64,000 nucleotides of DNA from positions 1 through 64,000 of the forward strand of contig JBJKSB010000029.1 in assembly GCA_046704385.1 (NCBI GenBank), written 5' to 3'. Positions 34,957 to 43,980 of the stretch are shown piece by piece. Below the pieces are notes generated by a model, which saw only the letters and a list, made by a program, of their open reading frames with translations, searched no databases and was not told the DNA's origin. This DNA comes from GH45 sp046704385 (GTDB lineage: Bacteria; Bacteroidota; Bacteroidia; Bacteroidales; SZUA-534). Within the stretch, counting starts at the first letter, position 1. The number at the start of each line of letters is the position of its first letter. A program made the position numbers and the translations under genes.

Positions 34957-35850
34957 TTAACCGACTTGTTTCACATTGGTTTTAAAGTTCTCAATGGCCT
35001 GTTCACAAAGCAACTGTCCAATTTTTATAAGTTCGTCCGCTCTGTAAAAATCAAAAGTGCCACAAGTATCTTTCGAAAGATTAATTAAAATATCCGGCTT
35101 GTGTTGTTCCATAATCATTTGCGACATCCTATGAATCATTAAATGAATGGTGTGATCAAGTAAATTAAAATACCCCATTTTTTCATCACGGGGTAAGGGA
35201 TTTATTTCATGTAAATGTTTTTGAAATTCTTTTAACTTATTCAAATACACACTTTTATTTTTATCAGTTTGTTTTTTCGTTTCACTCAATTTAACGAGAG
35301 GAACCGTGGCATTAACATCAACCACAACTAAAATATCGTCAGGTGTTCGTTTCACATTTGAAACCGGAACATTATTAATAACACCGCCATCGCCCAGCAA
35401 ACCATTTTTGGTTTTTACCGGGGTAATTACCAACGGAATGGCAATGGAGGCACGAATGGCATCAAAAACATCACCTTTTGTAAAAACCACCTCTTTATTG
35501 TTTAAAATATCGGTGGCATTTGCTGCGTAAGGGATTGGCAAATCTTCAATATTGCAATCGCCAACAAATTGCTTGATGGTGTTTAAAACCCGGTCGCCTT
35601 TTATTAATCCTTGCGAACTAAAAGTAAAATCAATGAGTTTGAATACCTTTAATTTGTCGAGCGAACACATCCATTTTTTAAATTCCGGAAGTTTTCCCAG
35701 GGCGTAAACAGCTCCAACCAACGAACCCATTGATGTTCCTGCTATGGATGTTATTTCGAACCCTTGCTTTTGTAACACTTCGATTACCCCAATGTGGGCA
35801 ATTCCGCGCGCTCCACCCCCTGAAAGTACCAGGGCCACTTTTTGTTTCAT
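34957..35850 (-). CDS. Patatin-like phospholipase
   Basis: A 297-residue serine acyl hydrolase. The glycine-rich oxyanion loop LSGGGARGIAHIG lies at residues 9-21. The nucleophile elbow GTSMG carries the Ser (about residue 41), and the second dyad residue is the Asp of GDGGVINNVP. This is the Ser-Asp dyad of RssA/patatin proteins, which cleave fatty acids from membrane lipids. There is no signal peptide, so it is likely cytoplasmic. Typical size; single-domain. It is followed upstream on the same strand by a DUF6155 gene 54 bp away. Confidence 0.93.
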   Translation of the reverse strand: MKQKVALVLSGGGARGIAHIGVIEVLQKQGFEITSIAGTSMGSLVGAVYALGKLPEFKKWMCSLDKLKVFKLIDFTFSSQGLIKGDRVLNTIKQFVGDCNIEDLPIPYAANATDILNNKEVVFTKGDVFDAIRASIAIPLVITPVKTKNGLLGDGGVINNVPVSNVKRTPDDILVVVDVNATVPLVKLSETKKQTDKNKSVYLNKLKEFQKHLHEINPLPRDEKMGYFNLLDHTIHLMIHRMSQMIMEQHKPDILINLSKDTCGTFDFYRADELIKIGQLLCEQAIENFKTNVKQVG

Positions 35851-35904
35851 ACAATTCAGTTTAATAGGATTGGATTTATTTTACAAATACAAATTTATGA
35901 CATT

Positions 35905-36414
35905 TTACTCCTTTTCCACCGCAATTTCAAACCCCCTGAAATTAAACCAATTTTGAGCTATGGCTTCATCAACAATTTTGTCTAAACGAGGCTTTAATGT
36001 TTTTAAAAGTCCATTATCAGCAATAAACACCATCGCCTCCTGGAATGATTTTAACATGCTGATATAAAATGCATCCTGCTTTATGGGTTTTTCAGCACAA
36101 TACGTTTGAGCAATTTCGATATTAAAAAGCATTGTGTCGGCAATAACAGCAGCTTCAACGCCAAGTGTTTTAAATTTCCTGATATATTTTTGAGCTACTG
36201 AACGGCGCATTTTTGGTTTGCGCCCGTTAACCGGGAAATATTCCCGGCCAATTTTGAACTTGCATTCGTCTAATAATTTGTTTTCCTTAGGGTTAAACGC
36301 AAAATCATAATAGGCTTTTACTTCTTTAAACCGGTCGTATAAGTCGAGAATCTGCTCTTCGAGTTGGGCTTTGGTTAACTCGCTGGCGTATTTTTTCAAT
36401 TCGCGTTTACTCAT
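35905..36414 (-). CDS. DUF6155-like protein
   Basis: A 169-residue soluble, mostly helical protein: SKRELKKYASELTKAQLEEQILDLYDRFKEVKAYYDFAFNP at the start, then a basic segment GREYFPVNGRKPKMRRS. It matches my recollection of DUF6155, a Bacteroidetes family with no known role. It lies between the patatin gene and the RprY-like regulator gene on the same strand, but the hairpin at 36445-36508 probably separates it from the latter. Confidence 0.65.
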   Translation of the reverse strand: MSKRELKKYASELTKAQLEEQILDLYDRFKEVKAYYDFAFNPKENKLLDECKFKIGREYFPVNGRKPKMRRSVAQKYIRKFKTLGVEAAVIADTMLFNIEIAQTYCAEKPIKQDAFYISMLKSFQEAMVFIADNGLLKTLKPRLDKIVDEAIAQNWFNFRGFEIAVEKE

Positions 36415-36444
36415 ATAGTCATAGTATATTAATTGTTGAAACAG

Positions 36445-36508
36445 GCCACAGATTCACAGATTAAAAAATAAAAGAAATTTTTCAAAAAATAATCTGTGAA
36501 TCTGTGGC
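36445..36508. repeat. Perfect 19-bp hairpin repeat 'GATTCACAGA', copy 2
   Basis: GCCACAGATTCACAGATTA at 36445-36463 is perfectly inverted at 36490-36508 with a 26-nt A/T loop. It sits just past the response-regulator stop codon, so it may act as a terminator or mRNA-stabilising structure. A diverged copy lies at 34811-34858. Confidence 0.85.
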
Positions 36509-36519
36509 TTCTAATAGTA

Positions 36520-37224
36520 TTAATTAATAACATTCAACCGAAACCCGATGCTTCGGATATTTTCAATTTGCAGGTTTTGATCGTTACTTAAATATTTTCG
36601 TATCCGCGACATAAACACATCAAGGCTTCGTCCGCTAAAATAGCTGTCGTTTCCCCAAATATGCGTTAAAATACGATCGCGTTTTAACAAAACATTTTGG
36701 TTCTCAAACAATAATTTTATTAAAGATGTTTCCCGCAACGTTAGTTTTGTTTCGTTTTTCTTAATGATTAATAATTGATTATTTATATCAAGCGAATAAC
36801 TACCGGCCACGACAATTTGCGATTCGTTTTCGTTGATTATACGGTTGCGTTTTAAAAAGATTTCAATTTTCAGCACAAGTTCCTCCATACTGAAGGGTTT
36901 GGTGATATAATCATCGGCACCCAGTTTAAGGCCGTGTATTTTGTCATCGGTTTGCGATTTTGCTGTTAAAAATAATATTGGAATTTCCCGGTTAATTTTC
37001 CTGATACGTTTCGCCAGCTCAAAACCATCCATTTTGGGAAGCATAATATCAAGTATGCAAATATTAAATGGGTGTGCAGTAAAATTGTTCAGAGCAATTT
37101 GCCCGTTTTCAAAATGAATCACATTATAACCATATTGCTCCAGATTGTCCTTGGTAACATAAGCCAACGTTGAATCATCCTCAACATATAAAATATTAAT
37201 ATAATTTGTTTTAGGTGTATTCAT
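36520..37224 (-). CDS. OmpR-type response regulator (RprY-like)
   Basis: A 234-residue regulator with a receiver domain (NILYVEDDSTLAYVTKDNL; phospho-acceptor Asp in ICILDIMLPKMDG; Lys in TKPFSMEEL) and an OmpR/PhoB winged helix (LTLRETSLIKLLFENQN, ILTHIWGNDSYFSGRSLDVF, NIRSIGFRL). It starts directly at the end of the kinase gene, so they form a two-gene unit. The pair resembles RprX/RprY of Bacteroides in architecture. Confidence 0.93.
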   Translation of the reverse strand: MNTPKTNYINILYVEDDSTLAYVTKDNLEQYGYNVIHFENGQIALNNFTAHPFNICILDIMLPKMDGFELAKRIRKINREIPILFLTAKSQTDDKIHGLKLGADDYITKPFSMEELVLKIEIFLKRNRIINENESQIVVAGSYSLDINNQLLIIKKNETKLTLRETSLIKLLFENQNVLLKRDRILTHIWGNDSYFSGRSLDVFMSRIRKYLSNDQNLQIENIRSIGFRLNVIN

Positions 37225-38499
37225 TTAATGTGATGGTATATATATTATAAATGTAGTGCCTTTATTTATTTCGCTTAAAAGAGAAATTTTCCAACCTTGT
37301 GAATGGCAAACCTGTTTGACATAAAACAATCCCAATCCAAATCCTTTTACATCATGTATATTTCCTGTGGGGACCCGGTAAAACTTTTTAAAAATCTGTT
37401 TTTGATGTTTTGGCGGAATGCCAATACCATTATCCTGAATATGAAGTTCAATGTTGTTTTTTAATCGTCGGGTAAACACATTGATTTCCACATTTTGATT
37501 ATTATATTTTATGGCATTATCGGCCAGGTTGAAAAGAATATTGGTTAAATGAAGCTTGTCGGCGAGAATAACCGGATTTTCAGCAGTTAGCCCCATAGAT
37601 ATTTTAACATTTTTATCAGCAGTTGAAAAACTGGTATCGGCAAAAACCTGATGCAGTACCTCATGAAGATTTATTTGCTCAAGTTCCATTATGGTTTTCC
37701 CTTTTTCAATCCGGGCTGCACGCAGTACATTTTCAACTTGTTGATTCAGTCGGCTGTTTTCCTGTTTAATGATGCGGGCGTAGTTTGAATATCGCTCCGG
37801 AACTTCATCCTGTTGAGTAAGTAAAACATCGCTGGCAATATTTATTGACGAAATGGGTGTCTTAAACTCATGAGTCATGTTATTGATGAAATCGCGCTGT
37901 AATTCAGTGAGTTGTTTCTGCCTGAAAAACGAAAAAATAGTATAAGCAAAAAAGGCTACAATAATTAGCACAAACAGGGATAACACTAACCAGAGCTGCA
38001 TCTTTTTAAGCAGATAAACATTTCGTCCCGAAAGATTTATAAAGAAATAATAAACCAATTGGTTGTCTGTTTGATCGCTGCAAAACGCTAAATCACCTGA
38101 AGTTGAAATTTTTTCACCGGATGGAGAAAATTTTCCAAGAAAATCGATAGCATTAATATCACAATTATAAAAGCCAATCTCATGCTCAATATATACGTTG
38201 CGTTTATTAAAATTTGCCCGAACCAGGTATTCCAGGTTGGTTTCATTAAAATTACAGGAAACATCTACCAGGTAACAGGTTTCCGAAAGGCGCTGAACGG
38301 GATTCAGGTCGTTGGGCAAACAATCATGTAAAACATTTATATCTTTCGACACCTGTTTTAAGGCCAGTTGGATATTCTCATCCAGCTTTTCCTGTTGCAT
38401 GTGCCAAGTTGTGAAAAGCCAATATACCTGAATGGCAACAATTCCGATAAGCGAAATGAGGCCTAAAATTATGGTGAAGCGTATCTGTTTTACTCGCAT
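37225..38499 (-). CDS. Sensor histidine kinase (RprX-like)
   Basis: A 424-residue membrane kinase: an N-terminal helix (IRFTIILGLISLIGIVAIQVYW), a periplasmic segment of about 140 residues with several Cys (CLPNDLNPVQ, ETCYLVDVSCNF), a second helix (LWLVLSLFVLIIVAFFAYTIF), then HisKA (MTHEFKTPISSINIASDVL) and HATPase (NILFNLADNAIKYN, GIGIPPKHQKQIFKKFYR, GFGLGLFYVK). The stop is adjacent to the start of its response regulator gene. The Cys-bearing sensor segment suggests an envelope or redox signal, which is only a guess. Confidence 0.93.
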   Translation of the reverse strand: MRVKQIRFTIILGLISLIGIVAIQVYWLFTTWHMQQEKLDENIQLALKQVSKDINVLHDCLPNDLNPVQRLSETCYLVDVSCNFNETNLEYLVRANFNKRNVYIEHEIGFYNCDINAIDFLGKFSPSGEKISTSGDLAFCSDQTDNQLVYYFFINLSGRNVYLLKKMQLWLVLSLFVLIIVAFFAYTIFSFFRQKQLTELQRDFINNMTHEFKTPISSINIASDVLLTQQDEVPERYSNYARIIKQENSRLNQQVENVLRAARIEKGKTIMELEQINLHEVLHQVFADTSFSTADKNVKISMGLTAENPVILADKLHLTNILFNLADNAIKYNNQNVEINVFTRRLKNNIELHIQDNGIGIPPKHQKQIFKKFYRVPTGNIHDVKGFGLGLFYVKQVCHSQGWKISLLSEINKGTTFIIYIPSH

Positions 38500-38708
38500 A
38501 AAAGCTAAATTACTAATAAACCTTATACAAAACGATAGGCTTAACGATCCATTAACAAAGAAAATTGAACACTATTAAAATGGATACTCTATCCTGTCGG
38601 CCTTCTTCCCTAATCAGGATAGCCGTAAAGCTAATGTATTATATAATTAAAAATGAATGATTAAGAATTTTGTTTGCTTTACGGATATGCCATTAGGGTT
38701 TTCCAACC

Positions 38709-39431
38709 TTAATTAGTCTTTCCTTTTTTAGTGGAATGGGAATGGGACAATTCTGCTTCAGCAATTTCATCAATGAGTTGTTCGGAGTCTTCTTCGCCAA
38801 GGTACTTGTGAACCATATTATGCCCCACATAAATAAGAGGAGTAATCGCTATGGCAATGATAAGCTTTGCAGTATAACCGGCAACAGCAGTGCTAAAAAA
38901 TTGAGAAAAGGTTAATTTTCCGGGAAGCCAAAAGGCAATTCCGGTAATAACAAAACTGTCGAATAATTGTGATATAACAGTTGATCCCGTTGATCTCAGC
39001 CAAATCATCCTTTTCCCGGTTTTTTCCCGAATAACCCAAAACGTAAAAATATCAACCAACTGGGAAACAACAAAAGCAGTTAAACTACCCGCAATAATCC
39101 AAAGTGACTGACCAAAAACCGCATTAAATGTTTCGCTTTTAACCGGCGAAAAAGGAGATGCTTTAAACGACATTCCTAAAAACAACAGGAAAAAAACGTA
39201 TATCACAAGTCCTGCGGTCATAAAGGTTAATTGACGCACCCCTTTTTTCCCAAAATACTCATTTATAATATCGGTAATTAAAAAAACAATAGGCCACGGA
39301 ATAATACCGATACTAAGCGTAAATGAACCTATCATTATTAGTTTGCCTCCGATAAGTTCTCCAACAACCGCATTGGTCACAAAAAACCCCGTGAAAAGGG
39401 TAAAAAGAATTTCTTTTCGACTTTTAAACAT
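38709..39431 (-). CDS. Queuosine precursor transporter (YhhQ/VUT family)
   Basis: A 240-residue membrane protein with six or seven helices. Family features are FVTNAVVGELIGGKLI, the TDIINEYFGKKGVRQ block and the charged helix SQLVDIFTFWVIREKTGKRMIWLRSTGSTVISQLFDS. YhhQ-type proteins import queuosine precursors for tRNA modification. Typical size; it stands alone on the minus strand. Confidence 0.92.
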   Translation of the reverse strand: MFKSRKEILFTLFTGFFVTNAVVGELIGGKLIMIGSFTLSIGIIPWPIVFLITDIINEYFGKKGVRQLTFMTAGLVIYVFFLLFLGMSFKASPFSPVKSETFNAVFGQSLWIIAGSLTAFVVSQLVDIFTFWVIREKTGKRMIWLRSTGSTVISQLFDSFVITGIAFWLPGKLTFSQFFSTAVAGYTAKLIIAIAITPLIYVGHNMVHKYLGEEDSEQLIDEIAEAELSHSHSTKKGKTN

Positions 39432-39562
39432 AAACAGTAATTTCGAGCAACTTTGGTATTACCAGCAAATTATTTACTAAGATAACCCTTTATGGATTTT
39501 TTATTGCGGAAAATGGTGAGAAATCTGAAAATAATTTTGTCAGATTTTAATATTCCCAGAGA

Positions 39563-40693
39563 TTAATTTAACTCCCTTGTTTCATTTAATAATTCACTTA
39601 AATGTCTTAAGTAAAGCTTTTTATTCGCATCAACAGAATATTCATTTACCACGGTTTTTCGCCCTTCAACACCTATATTTGTGCGGAGTTCTTCAGATTC
39701 TATGAGTTGTGAAAGTTTATTCATCCATTCATCATCGGTTGAGGCAAGCATACCGTTTTTCCCATCAACAATTATATCCTTATTTACGCCAACCGGTGAC
39801 ATAATTGTGGGGATTTCCAGGGCCATATATTGTAAGCCCTTCAGGGCGCATTTTCCTTTGGTCCATTCATCATCGGGCAAAGGCATCAGGCCGATGTCAA
39901 TTTCTGATAAGTCGTTTAATTCCGTGTCTTTTCTCCAGGGTAATCCAACAACTTCTAAGTCTTTATTTGAAAATGCAGCATCGCCAATTACTTTAAAGTA
40001 AATTTTGTTCTGATATTTGTGCTTGAGCTGAATAAGTACGTGAACAATATGTTCAAAATGAACAATGGTTGAAAAACTTCCGCTCCAACCGATACATATT
40101 TTATCCGATTTGGTTTTTGGGATTTTTTGATATTCCCGGGAGTCAATGGTCGTTGGAATAATTCTGACATTGTTGTTAAATTGATGCGCATAATCAGCAA
40201 GATATTGATTGCCGGCAAAAACCAAATCAGCTAATTCTATAATTTTGCTTGTTTTGGAGGCTTTTTTAAGAAAGTTGAGGTTTTTATTGGCTTCAGAAAC
40301 ATTGTTAAGCCAGATGCTATCATCAAAATCAAATACTAATTTAGTACGTTTTGATAATTGTCGTTCAAAATAAGTGGTTCCAAGAAAGAAAGCTTCACGT
40401 TGAACAAAAACCAGGTCAAAATTTTTTGCTCTTGAAACATCGCGCAACCGTTTAAAGATAAAACCGATTAAAATGAAAAGCTTATAAATTAGTTTGCCTT
40501 TTGAGTAAAAGACTTTATCTGTTTTTTTTGTAACCAGGCAGGAGAACTCACAATGGAAACCATTTTCTTCTAAATAATCAAGATATTGTTCAAATCTGAA
40601 TCGTTGACCCGGGGACCGGTCTTTGTATAACGCAGCAATAAAAAGGATCTTCTTGGTCTCTTTATTCCAGCCAGATTTTTGGTAACCCTTCAT
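39563..40693 (-). CDS. Glycosyltransferase family 1/4-like protein
   Basis: About 376 residues from the ATG at 40693 (MKGYQKSGWNKETKKILFIAALYKDRSPG). Longer upstream readings lie inside the epimerase gene and are implausible. The C-terminal Rossmann half has KICIGWSGSFSTIVHFEHI and VDIGLMPLPDDEWTKGKCALKGLQYMALEIPTI, with a Lys/Glu-type nucleotide-sugar site as in GT-B enzymes. It transfers sugar from an NDP-sugar to an unknown acceptor in the cytoplasm. It overlaps the end of the epimerase gene by 32 bp, so the two are co-translated. Confidence 0.85.
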   Translation of the reverse strand: MKGYQKSGWNKETKKILFIAALYKDRSPGQRFRFEQYLDYLEENGFHCEFSCLVTKKTDKVFYSKGKLIYKLFILIGFIFKRLRDVSRAKNFDLVFVQREAFFLGTTYFERQLSKRTKLVFDFDDSIWLNNVSEANKNLNFLKKASKTSKIIELADLVFAGNQYLADYAHQFNNNVRIIPTTIDSREYQKIPKTKSDKICIGWSGSFSTIVHFEHIVHVLIQLKHKYQNKIYFKVIGDAAFSNKDLEVVGLPWRKDTELNDLSEIDIGLMPLPDDEWTKGKCALKGLQYMALEIPTIMSPVGVNKDIIVDGKNGMLASTDDEWMNKLSQLIESEELRTNIGVEGRKTVVNEYSVDANKKLYLRHLSELLNETRELN

Positions 40694-41666
40694 AAATTTC
40701 AATATTTTTAAAAGTAGATGTTTTTCTTGCTCCCACATTTTTAACCCAATCCACCATTTTTGCAAGACCATCCTCAAGAGCAACAGCATCAGCTGATTTT
40801 ATACCAAAAAGGCGATGTGATTTTGCATGATCGGAATAAGCATGTAACACTTCGTTTCGGGCATCTAAATACCTGATTTTCCCAGACAGGTTCATCGCTT
40901 TCATAACAGATTCAGCCAATTCTTTTACCGAATAATCTTTATCACCGCCAATATTTATGATTTCGTTATAAGCATCTGTAATATTTACACTATTGGCTAT
41001 GTGAGGAGCAACATCATCAATATAACTAAAAGCCCGGGTTTGAGAACCATCACCAAAAATTGTCAGATCATTTCCCTGCATTAACTGGTTCATGAAAATT
41101 CCAATTACATTACGATATTTATCAGCAATGTTTTGATAAGGGCCATATACATTATGCGGCCGGAATATTATATAATTTAAACCAAACATTTCATGAGCCG
41201 TTTTTAAATCCAGTTCAACGGCATATTTAGCCACGCCATACGGATCCTCCGGTTTGGGCATTGCTGTTTCAATCATGGGCAAAGTCTGTGTTCCATAGGT
41301 TGCTATGGATGAGGTAAAAACAAAACACTTTATTTTATTTTTAATTGAAGCATTTATAAGATTAATACTGCCAATAAGGTTATTGGTATAATTAAAATTT
41401 CTTATAAAATGACTCAACCCTTCGGCTGCATAAGCAGCCAGATGATATACATAATCAAAATGATGTTCTTCAAATAAACGATCAACCAGCTTTTGATCGG
41501 TTACCGAACCTTTTACAAATAATGCTACCTTATTTACATTATCTTTATAACCACCACTTAAATCATCTAAAACGACCACATTGTGGTTAAGTGTAATTAA
41601 ATGATTCACTACATGGGCACCGATAAAACCCGCTCCTCCTGTTACTAATGACTTAATTTTATTCAT
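40662..41666 (-). CDS. NAD-dependent sugar epimerase/dehydratase
   Basis: A 334-residue extended SDR enzyme acting on nucleotide sugars, probably a UDP-glucose 4-epimerase-like or related activity. The NAD-binding motif TGGAGFIGAHVV starts at residue 9; SSIATYG holds the catalytic Ser/Thr region, and YGVAKYAVE the Tyr-x-x-x-Lys pair. FRPHNVYGPYQ follows. It overlaps the glycosyltransferase gene downstream by 32 bp. It is divergent from the cytochrome bd locus over a 219-bp gap. Confidence 0.9.
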   Translation of the reverse strand: MNKIKSLVTGGAGFIGAHVVNHLITLNHNVVVLDDLSGGYKDNVNKVALFVKGSVTDQKLVDRLFEEHHFDYVYHLAAYAAEGLSHFIRNFNYTNNLIGSINLINASIKNKIKCFVFTSSIATYGTQTLPMIETAMPKPEDPYGVAKYAVELDLKTAHEMFGLNYIIFRPHNVYGPYQNIADKYRNVIGIFMNQLMQGNDLTIFGDGSQTRAFSYIDDVAPHIANSVNITDAYNEIINIGGDKDYSVKELAESVMKAMNLSGKIRYLDARNEVLHAYSDHAKSHRLFGIKSADAVALEDGLAKMVDWVKNVGARKTSTFKNIEIYEGLPKIWLE

Positions 41667-41885
41667 CTTGCTGAATTTATTAATTCAATTTTATTAAAAT
41701 ACCGAAGATATTCCTATTCTAAGTTTGTATTTTTAGTTGTTGCAAAAATAGATAATTATACGATTTACTATTTATATTAAAGATGTTAATAAGTATTTTA
41801 AAACAAAAAACGAGGTAAATTGTATGTTGTTTTGACAATTGAGCGCGTAGAAAACCGCCTTTATTTAACCACGAAGAAAACTATC

Positions 41886-42098
41886 ATGTTTATTAAACAG
41901 CTGTTTCATTTTTATTACGACGGATTTAAGAATATGACTATTGGTAAGAAGCTGTGGACCATTATCCTGATCAAGCTGTTTGTTTTATTTGTGGTGCTAA
42001 AGCTTTTCTTTTTTAAAGATTTTTTGAAAGTGAACTTTAATAACGACGGTGAGCGGTCCGATTATGTGATCGACCAGCTTTCCCAACCAAAACCCTGA
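41886..42098 (+). CDS. DUF4492 membrane protein of the cytochrome bd locus
   Basis: A 70-residue protein from the ATG at 41886 (MFIKQLFHFYYDGFKNMTIGKKLW), with one transmembrane segment (TIILIKLFVLFVVLKLFFF). The longer reading from 41820 has a poor start. It matches DUF4492, which in Bacteroidetes regularly precedes cydA. It ends 3 bp before cydA, so it is translationally coupled. A role in oxidase assembly or as an accessory subunit is inferred from linkage only. Confidence 0.85.
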   Translation: MFIKQLFHFYYDGFKNMTIGKKLWTIILIKLFVLFVVLKLFFFKDFLKVNFNNDGERSDYVIDQLSQPKP

Positions 42099-42101
42099 TT
42101 T

Positions 42102-43667
42102 ATGATTGAAAATTTTGATGTTTCATTAGTTGACTGGTCCCGGGGGCAGTTTGCACTAACGGCTATGTATCACTGGGTATTTGTTCCGCTGACATTGGGA
42201 CTTGCTTTCCTTGTAGCCATACTCGAAACTATTTATGTTAAGACAGGAAATTCAGCCTGGAAAAAAATCACCAAATTCTGGATGACCCTTTTCGGGATAA
42301 ATTTTGCCATTGGGGTTTCCACAGGGATAATTCTTGAATTTGAGTTCGGGACAAACTGGAGTAATTACAGCTGGTTTGTTGGCGATATTTTTGGGGCCCC
42401 CTTAGCCATCGAAGGAATTATGGCTTTTTTTATGGAAAGTACTTTCATTGCCATCATGTTCTTTGGATGGAATAAAGTAAGCAAAAAATTTCATCTGCTT
42501 GCAAGCTGGTTAACGGCATTTGGAGCCAACCTGTCGGCTTTGTGGATTTTGGTTGCCAACGGATGGATGCAATATCCGGCCGGAATGCATTTTAATCCGG
42601 ACACGGCACGAAACGAAATGACAAATTTCTGGGATGTGGCCTTGTCGCCGGTTGCTATCAATAAATTTTTACACACGGTGAGTTCTGCTTATGTGCTTTC
42701 AGCCATTTTTGTAATTGGAGTAAGTGCCTGGTTTTTATTACGCAAGCGGCATATCCTGTTTAGTAAACGGAGTATTGTGGTTGCTTCAGTTTTTGGTTTG
42801 ATTTCGAGCCTTTATTTGGTGTGGTCGGGAGACGGATCGGCATTCCAGGTAACACAAAAACAACCAATGAAACTGGCTTCGATGGAAGGATTGTACGAAG
42901 GCAAATCCGGAGCAGGTATAATCCTTTTTGGAGTTATTAATAACAACAAGAACTATGATGATGATCAGGATGCACATTACTTCAAAATCGAAATTCCTAA
43001 AATGCTTTCGATTTTAGGTTTTAGAAATGCTGATGCGTTTGTTCCGGGTATTAAAAATATTATTGAGGGAGGCTATGTGTATACTGATGAGCAGGGGAAT
43101 ATTAAAAAGGCGCTATCAACAGAAGAAAAAATAGAGCGGGGGAAAAAAGCCCTGGCAGCCCTTGCTGCTTATAAAGAAGCAAAGAATGATGGTAATGACA
43201 GTCTTCAAGCAGCAAGCCGGGCAACTCTGGAAGCTAATTTTCAATATTTTGGATACGGATTTTTACACGATCCCAGGAGTATAATTCCTAATGTGCCACT
43301 GACTTTTTATAGTTTTCATATCATGGTGGCGCTGGCGTTTTGGTTTATCATGATTTTTGTGGTGGCCTTATTCTTCGTGTTTAAGAATAAGCTGGCCGAT
43401 CAAAAATGGTTTCTGCGGCTGGCGCTGTTAAGTATTCCTTTGGCTTATGTGGCTTCGCAATGTGGATGGATAGTGGCCGAAGTGGGACGCCAACCCTGGG
43501 TGATCCAGGACATTATGCCAACAGTTGCTGCCATATCAAAAATAGATACTGGAGCAGTAAAACTTACATTCTTTTTGTTTTTAATCGTGTTTACCGGGTT
43601 ATTGATTGCGGAACTTGGCATCATGCGCAAGCAGATACAAATGGGGCCGAAGGAGGAAAATGAATAA
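42102..43667 (+). CDS. cydA: Cytochrome bd quinol oxidase subunit I
   Basis: A 521-residue membrane protein with about nine helices. It oxidises quinol and holds hemes b558, b595 and d. The start LVDWSRGQFALTAMYHWVFVPLTLG contains the axial His of heme b595. The quinol-binding loop region and the hallmark GRQPW motif (EVGRQPWVIQDIMPT, about residue 460) are present. Size fits the long-type subunit of Bacteroidetes. It follows the DUF4492 gene by 3 bp. A 261-bp repeat element separates it from cydB, which is unusual since the two genes normally abut. Confidence 0.96.
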   Translation: MIENFDVSLVDWSRGQFALTAMYHWVFVPLTLGLAFLVAILETIYVKTGNSAWKKITKFWMTLFGINFAIGVSTGIILEFEFGTNWSNYSWFVGDIFGAPLAIEGIMAFFMESTFIAIMFFGWNKVSKKFHLLASWLTAFGANLSALWILVANGWMQYPAGMHFNPDTARNEMTNFWDVALSPVAINKFLHTVSSAYVLSAIFVIGVSAWFLLRKRHILFSKRSIVVASVFGLISSLYLVWSGDGSAFQVTQKQPMKLASMEGLYEGKSGAGIILFGVINNNKNYDDDQDAHYFKIEIPKMLSILGFRNADAFVPGIKNIIEGGYVYTDEQGNIKKALSTEEKIERGKKALAALAAYKEAKNDGNDSLQAASRATLEANFQYFGYGFLHDPRSIIPNVPLTFYSFHIMVALAFWFIMIFVVALFFVFKNKLADQKWFLRLALLSIPLAYVASQCGWIVAEVGRQPWVIQDIMPTVAAISKIDTGAVKLTFFLFLIVFTGLLIAELGIMRKQIQMGPKEENE

Positions 43668-43690
43668 ACGAAGGGAGCAAAAATGAGAAA

Positions 43691-43951
43691 GACATCGCTC
43701 CTTTGGTGCTTTCTTCGCGAGGTTTTAAATTACCTTGCCCTGCGGACAAGGTTAAATGACTTAGCACCTTTGGCACCAAAAAAAACAGAATCAAGCCCCA
43801 AGGTTGCGGAGTTTAAAAAGCTTAGCCCAAAGCTAGGTGCCAAAATAATGAAATTAATTAGTTAGCCCCAAAGGGGTGTAGTCTAAAAAACCTTGTCCGA
43901 AGGGCAAGGATGATAAATACGAAATTAATAAAGCACCAAAGGTGCGATGTC
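43691..43951. mobile_element. 261-bp palindromic MITE-like element between cydA and cydB
   Basis: The first 21 bp (GACATCGCTCC...) match the reverse complement of the last 21 bp (43931-43951) at 20 of 21 positions. Inside, CCTTGCCCTGCGGACAAGG at 43733-43751 is mirrored by CCTTGTCCGAAGGGCAAGG at 43891-43909 (18 of 19). Small palindromes CCCCAAAGGGG and GCACCAAAGGTGC also occur. There is no transposase and no credible gene inside. It has the form of a non-autonomous element with terminal inverted repeats. Confidence 0.8.
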
Positions 43952-43980
43952 TGTTTTTAACAAGGTTAAATATCATTATT

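Noticed and set aside
40694..40789. Extra 32 residues at the N-terminus of the glycosyltransferase
   Set aside because: They lie entirely within the epimerase gene and read as low-quality sequence; the ATG at 40693 fits the family start.
41720..41727. TAAGTTTG as a promoter for the cytochrome bd locus
   Set aside because: It matches the -7 form, but no TTG/TTTG lies 19-21 bp upstream; left out as unsupported.
43683..43865. 60-codon open frame between cydA and cydB
   Set aside because: It falls inside the palindromic repeat element and its protein is made of repeated hairpin words; no family resemblance.
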